Source: Arenibacter sp963972175
Lineage (GTDB): Bacteria > Bacteroidota > Bacteroidia > Flavobacteriales > Flavobacteriaceae
DNA length: 18,506 bases
Reading direction: 5' to 3'
Assembly (NCBI GenBank): GCA_963972175.1
Contig: CAXAVP010000060.1
Location: 1 to 18,506 of the forward strand
Numbering within the stretch: position 1 is the first letter of the stretch; each line of letters begins with the position of its first letter. A model generated the notes under the pieces. It was not told the DNA's origin and did no database searches. It saw only the letters and a program-made list of their open reading frames with translations. The position numbers and the translations under genes are program-made. Of the stretch, positions 15,704 to 18,506 are shown piece after piece.

Positions 15704-17146
15704 CTAGAAGTTACAACTTTCTATTTCAGAAACCCTAAGGGTATTTACCATCCCCTTATCTTTGATGGGCATGGCCGCCAAACTTACCAGCATATCCCCA
15801 ACGTCCAAATAACCTTTCTCACAAGCTATTTTGTTAACGTCTTCAATAGTTTCATCGGTAGAGACAAACTTATCGTAGTAAAACGCCTTTACTCCCCATA
15901 GAAGGTTCAGCTGGGTTAAGATTCTTTTATTGGAAGTAAACACCAATATATGTGCTTTTGGTCTCCATGCCGATATTTGAAAAGCAGTATATCCACTGTT
16001 GGTCAAGGTAGAAATGGCACTTGCCTTAATCTCATTGGCCATAAGTGCTGCATGATAACAAATAGACTTGGTGATATATCTATTGGTCCTAACATGTGGG
16101 GGCTCATGTGGTACTTTTATCAATTCCGAATTTTCAACACTTTCCAGAATACTGGACATTTTCTCTATCACCTGTACAGGATAGTTTCCAACAGAAGTTT
16201 CACCAGAAAGCATAACGGCATCTGCACCATCCATAACTGAATTAGCCACATCGTTTACCTCTGCACGGGTAGGGGTAAGACTGGTAATCATGGTCTCCAT
16301 CATTTGGGTTGCAATAATCACAGGTATTCGTGCCTTTTTTGCCCGTAACACCAATTGCTTTTGAATTAAAGGTACTTCTTGGGCAGGAACCTCAACACCT
16401 AAGTCACCCCTTGCCACCATTAATCCATCACAATAGGCTACAATCTTATCTATGTTCTCTACTGCTTCCGGTTTTTCTATTTTGGCAACGATCGGAATTT
16501 TATGTTCCGAGTGTTCTTTTATAATGTTTTGTAGATCTATTAAATCCTGACTAAATCTCACAAAAGATAAAGCTATCCAATCAACATTAAGGGAAATGGC
16601 AAAAATAGCATCCTTAATATCCTTTTCGGTAAGGGCCGGTAAGGAAATATTGGTATTGGGTAGGTTGACCCCTTTTTTGGACTTCAAAGGCCCTCCTTGT
16701 ATTACCTTGGCCCTTACCTCGTCCTTTCTATTGGTAGACACCACTTCAAACATCAACTTCCCGTCGTCCAATAGGATGCGCTCTCCAGCCTTTACATCTT
16801 GAGGGAAATTGGTATAGTTCATATATACTTTCTCGGCATTACCTTCAAATGGTTCGCCAGTAACAAAAGTAATCTCATCACCTGGCGCTACCACTACTTC
16901 TCCTGCCATTACCCCAACCCTTAATTTAGGGCCTTGTAAATCTGCAAGGATAGAGGTATAGGTACCCATTTCCTCACTTAACTCACGAATCATTTTCACA
17001 CGTTCGGAAACGTCGTTGTAATCAGCATGGGAAAAATTGATTCTAAAGACATTCACTCCAGCCTCAATCATGTCCTTAAGAACACTCTTCTTACTAGTAG
17101 CTGGCCCTAAGGTTGCCACTATTTTTGTCTTCTTTTTTGTTGGCAT
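15704..17146 (-). CDS. pyk: Pyruvate kinase
   Basis: This 480-residue glycolytic enzyme converts phosphoenolpyruvate and ADP to pyruvate and ATP. The N-terminal part shows TKIVATLGPAT and the catalytic R35, N37 and S39 in FRINFSHAD; ADLQGPKLRVG follows. The active-site signature VAKIEKPEAVENI is followed by GLMVARGDLGVEVP, and then by IIATQMMETMI and DGADAVMLSGETSVG. The A/B domains occupy about residues 1-350 and the C-terminal regulatory domain the rest (NSGYTAFQISAWRP). Length agrees with E. coli PykF (470). The start is 4 bases after the IPExxxVDY stop, so the two are probably co-transcribed. Effectors cannot be told from the sequence. Confidence 0.98.
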   Translation of the reverse strand: MPTKKKTKIVATLGPATSKKSVLKDMIEAGVNVFRINFSHADYNDVSERVKMIRELSEEMGTYTSILADLQGPKLRVGVMAGEVVVAPGDEITFVTGEPFEGNAEKVYMNYTNFPQDVKAGERILLDDGKLMFEVVSTNRKDEVRAKVIQGGPLKSKKGVNLPNTNISLPALTEKDIKDAIFAISLNVDWIALSFVRFSQDLIDLQNIIKEHSEHKIPIVAKIEKPEAVENIDKIVAYCDGLMVARGDLGVEVPAQEVPLIQKQLVLRAKKARIPVIIATQMMETMITSLTPTRAEVNDVANSVMDGADAVMLSGETSVGNYPVQVIEKMSSILESVENSELIKVPHEPPHVRTNRYITKSICYHAALMANEIKASAISTLTNSGYTAFQISAWRPKAHILVFTSNKRILTQLNLLWGVKAFYYDKFVSTDETIEDVNKIACEKGYLDVGDMLVSLAAMPIKDKGMVNTLRVSEIESCNF

Positions 17147-17150
17147 TATG

Positions 17151-17615
17151 TTAAAATATTAAATTATTTTTAGATTTTAGTTTAGTTGCATCCACCAAAT
17201 AGGCTGTAATGACCTTTGGTATTGATAGGACAGATTTTAGAATATTTCCCTCAACGTCCAGTTCATCGTGTTCTATTTTTAAAAAGTAGTCTACATCCCT
17301 ATATTCCGGCACCAAACGATAGGAGGTAAACGAGGGCTGGTCTTGGAAAAGGGTCCCTAATCCCGGTTCTTCCTCCTTTCTATCCTTATTCGCAACAAGG
17401 GCATAATAACGATCATTTATTTCATCTGTCCACGAAAAAATGGGAAAAGACCCATTTTGCGAAACCTCTATATCCTTCACCGCCCTTTTTAATTTTGTTT
17501 TTAGACAGGAATTAAGCGCATAGACCAGCATATGATCTTCAATACTGCTGTGCAAAGCGATTAAGGTAAAAGTTTCTTCATAAAAGTCTTCCGAAATTTT
17601 GTATATCGCTGCCAT
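17151..17615 (-). CDS. IPExxxVDY-family protein
   Basis: This 154-residue cytosolic protein belongs to a Bacteroidetes family named after its signature motif, here VPEYRDVDY at residues 102-110 with Val for Ile. The N-terminal part (LIALHSSIEDHMLVYALNSCL) looks helical; the middle has aromatic-rich strands (FPIFSWTDE, YYALVANK). The C-terminus has VITAYLVDATKLK. No signal peptide or membrane helix is visible. Function is unknown to me. It sits between rnc and pyk and abuts pyk by 4 bases. A TATATTTA box 13 bases before its ATG (17628-17635), one base off TAnnTTTG, may be its promoter. Confidence 0.9.
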   Translation of the reverse strand: MAAIYKISEDFYEETFTLIALHSSIEDHMLVYALNSCLKTKLKRAVKDIEVSQNGSFPIFSWTDEINDRYYALVANKDRKEEEPGLGTLFQDQPSFTSYRLVPEYRDVDYFLKIEHDELDVEGNILKSVLSIPKVITAYLVDATKLKSKNNLIF

Positions 17616-17627
17616 ACTTTCCGTGAA

Positions 17628-17635
17628 AGGCGTAA
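17628..17635 (-). promoter_or_regulatory. Candidate -7 element before the IPExxxVDY-pyk pair
   Basis: On the minus strand TATATTTA matches seven of eight positions of TAnnTTTG and is followed by CG, giving a leader of about 10 bases, close to the pheS layout. No clear -33 element was found. Confidence 0.35.
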
Positions 17636-17696
17636 ATATAGGATTAATAACGAAACCAGCCTAGTCCATTTTGGTATATCAGCTATGTGAACCCCA

Positions 17697-17724
17697 CGAA
17701 AACGTTGGAGTTTTCGGTTTTTTT
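17697..17724 (+). terminator. Intrinsic-terminator-like hairpin on the + strand
   Basis: CGAAAAC (17697-17703) and GTTTTCG (17710-17716) form a 7-bp stem with a GTTGGA loop, followed after one G by seven Ts (17718-17724). Polarity is + strand, although both flanking genes are on the minus strand. It could end a small + strand RNA, or guard rnc against antisense reading. The stem is AT-rich and only moderately stable. Confidence 0.5.
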
Positions 17725-17730
17725 AATCAG

Positions 17731-17758
17731 TTGCAAAATTACGGAAGTGATTTTGCAA
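17731..17758 (+). other. 12-bp hairpin with GGAA tetraloop beside rnc
   Basis: TTGCAAAATTAC (17731-17742) pairs with GTGATTTTGCAA (17747-17758) around GGAA, a GNRA-type loop. On the + strand the one imperfect pair is a G-U wobble; on the minus strand it becomes a C-A mismatch, so the + strand RNA folds better. On the minus strand it would still act as a 3' structure of the rnc mRNA, without a T-run. Confidence 0.45.
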
Positions 17759-17785
17759 ACATATGCCACAATCGCCATCATACGC

Positions 17786-18506
17786 TTACTCTCCCTTCGA
17801 TTTTTCTATCCTGTCCTGCATGGCATAATAGGCCCTTTTGGAGGCTCTTTCTTCCGCCTTCTTTTTGGATGTTGCCCTAGCTTTTGCCACAATTTTGCCA
17901 TTAATGGACAATTTTACGGCAAAATGCTTAATTGCATCCTTTCCCGTATCCTCATAAATATCATAATTAAAAGACTTCTTTTGCTTTTGGCACCATTCAA
18001 TGACCAAACTCTTGTAGCTAATAACCCTCCCCTCCAATTGTTCTATATCCACATATGGCTTTATAATCCTTTTGTTGATAAACTTCTCACAGTATTTATA
18101 GCCCCTATCCAAGTATATGGCGCCCACCAGAGCTTCAAAAACATTACCATGGATATTGTCCCCGAAACGCGATTTGGGTATCCTGCTTTCCACAAAATCG
18201 ATCAGCTTTAGATCCTTGCCCAGTTCATTAAGGTGCTCCCTGCTTACGATCTTGGACCTCATTTTGGTGAGATAACCTTCATCCCCATCAGGCACCGTGC
18301 TGTATAAATACTTGGAAATTATGGTGCCCAACATGGCATCGCCCAAAAATTCCAAACGCTCATAATTCATAGGATGACCGTTTTTATCCTTTCTATTGGC
18401 CGAGCGATGCACAAACGCTTTTTGGTAGAATTCGAGGTTTTTTGGCTTGAATCCCAAAATTTTTTTCATTCCCAAAAAAAAATCCCCATCCTTTTTTGAA
18501 TGGGAA
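17786..18506 (-). CDS. rnc: Ribonuclease III (5' truncated by window edge)
   Basis: This endonuclease cuts double-stranded RNA in rRNA processing and mRNA turnover. The signature YERLEFLGDAMLG carries the first catalytic Glu/Asp pair, and HGNVFEALVGAIYLD the second region with its catalytic Glu. A C-terminal double-stranded RNA-binding domain covers the last 70 residues or so (SYKSLVIEWCQK to KKKAEERASKRAYYAM). The frame stays open to the right edge: upstream of the TTG at 18475 it reads SHSKKDGDFF then LGMKK, as in flavobacterial homologues, so the true start is outside the window. Where E. coli has the second metal-ligand Asp (D114), an Asn stands here. The gene is the first of the minus-strand rnc / IPExxxVDY / pyk series. 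Confidence 0.96.
   Translation of the reverse strand, partial: SHSKKDGDFFLGMKKILGFKPKNLEFYQKAFVHRSANRKDKNGHPMNYERLEFLGDAMLGTIISKYLYSTVPDGDEGYLTKMRSKIVSREHLNELGKDLKLIDFVESRIPKSRFGDNIHGNVFEALVGAIYLDRGYKYCEKFINKRIIKPYVDIEQLEGRVISYKSLVIEWCQKQKKSFNYDIYEDTGKDAIKHFAVKLSINGKIVAKARATSKKKAEERASKRAYYAMQDRIEKSKGE

Noticed and set aside
17687..18211. 174-codon open frame on the + strand
   Set aside because: It is antisense to rnc. It begins in the intergenic gap and reads through the T-run hairpin, and the product is low-complexity Phe/Leu-rich.
18473..18475. TTG as start of rnc
   Set aside because: The frame continues upstream as SHSKKDGDFF, typical of flavobacterial RNase III N-termini, so the gene runs off the right edge.
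1..18506. Mobile elements, CRISPR arrays, tRNA or rRNA genes
   Set aside because: I looked for transposase motifs, evenly spaced repeats and tRNA landmarks in the gaps and saw none; composition is uniform.

Overview
The window looks like chromosome from a member of the Flavobacteriaceae (Bacteroidetes). Four things point there. Two promoters match the Bacteroidetes -7 element TAnnTTTG. Shine-Dalgarno sequences are lacking before most starts. There is a gene for an IPExxxVDY-family protein, known from Bacteroidetes. The order rnc / IPExxxVDY / pyk is one I recall from flavobacteria. Composition is moderately AT-rich and even, every gene looks intact, and I see no insertion sequence, phage gene, CRISPR array, tRNA or rRNA. 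Both window edges cut a gene: a SulP transporter on the left and rnc on the right.

Left block (1-4531, + strand): an inorganic-carbon module. It holds the end of a SulP permease, a tandem universal-stress-like protein overlapping it by one base, a beta-carbonic anhydrase, and a second SulP permease that resembles the cyanobacterial Na+/bicarbonate transporter BicA. The likely combined job is uptake of bicarbonate (or another anion) and its interconversion with CO2 for anaplerotic carboxylation or pH control. The BicA-like protein carries a roughly 65-residue acidic insert in a predicted periplasmic loop.

Middle block (4610-12612, + strand): pheS behind its own promoter, a conserved but unrecognised 131-residue protein, then a four-gene tripartite efflux operon: a GbsR/MarR-type regulator, a periplasmic lipoprotein adaptor, an RND pump and an outer-membrane channel. 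A cluster of TTnGTTC half-sites overlaps the promoter of this operon and is probably the regulator's operator. A long bidirectional hairpin ends the operon.

Right block (12807-18506): a minus-strand trio (an atypical SDR, a CYTH-domain protein and a YCII-domain lipoprotein) lies divergent from dinB (DNA polymerase IV, + strand). The dinB start codon overlaps one arm of a perfect 9-bp inverted repeat. After dinB, facing it across a shared hairpin terminator, come pyk, the IPExxxVDY gene and rnc, all on the minus strand. The rnc-IPExxxVDY gap holds two unexplained hairpins whose polarity fits a + strand transcript.

The best candidates for something less described are the SulP/Usp/carbonic anhydrase/BicA-like cluster with its insert, the dinB inverted repeat, and the + strand terminator next to rnc.
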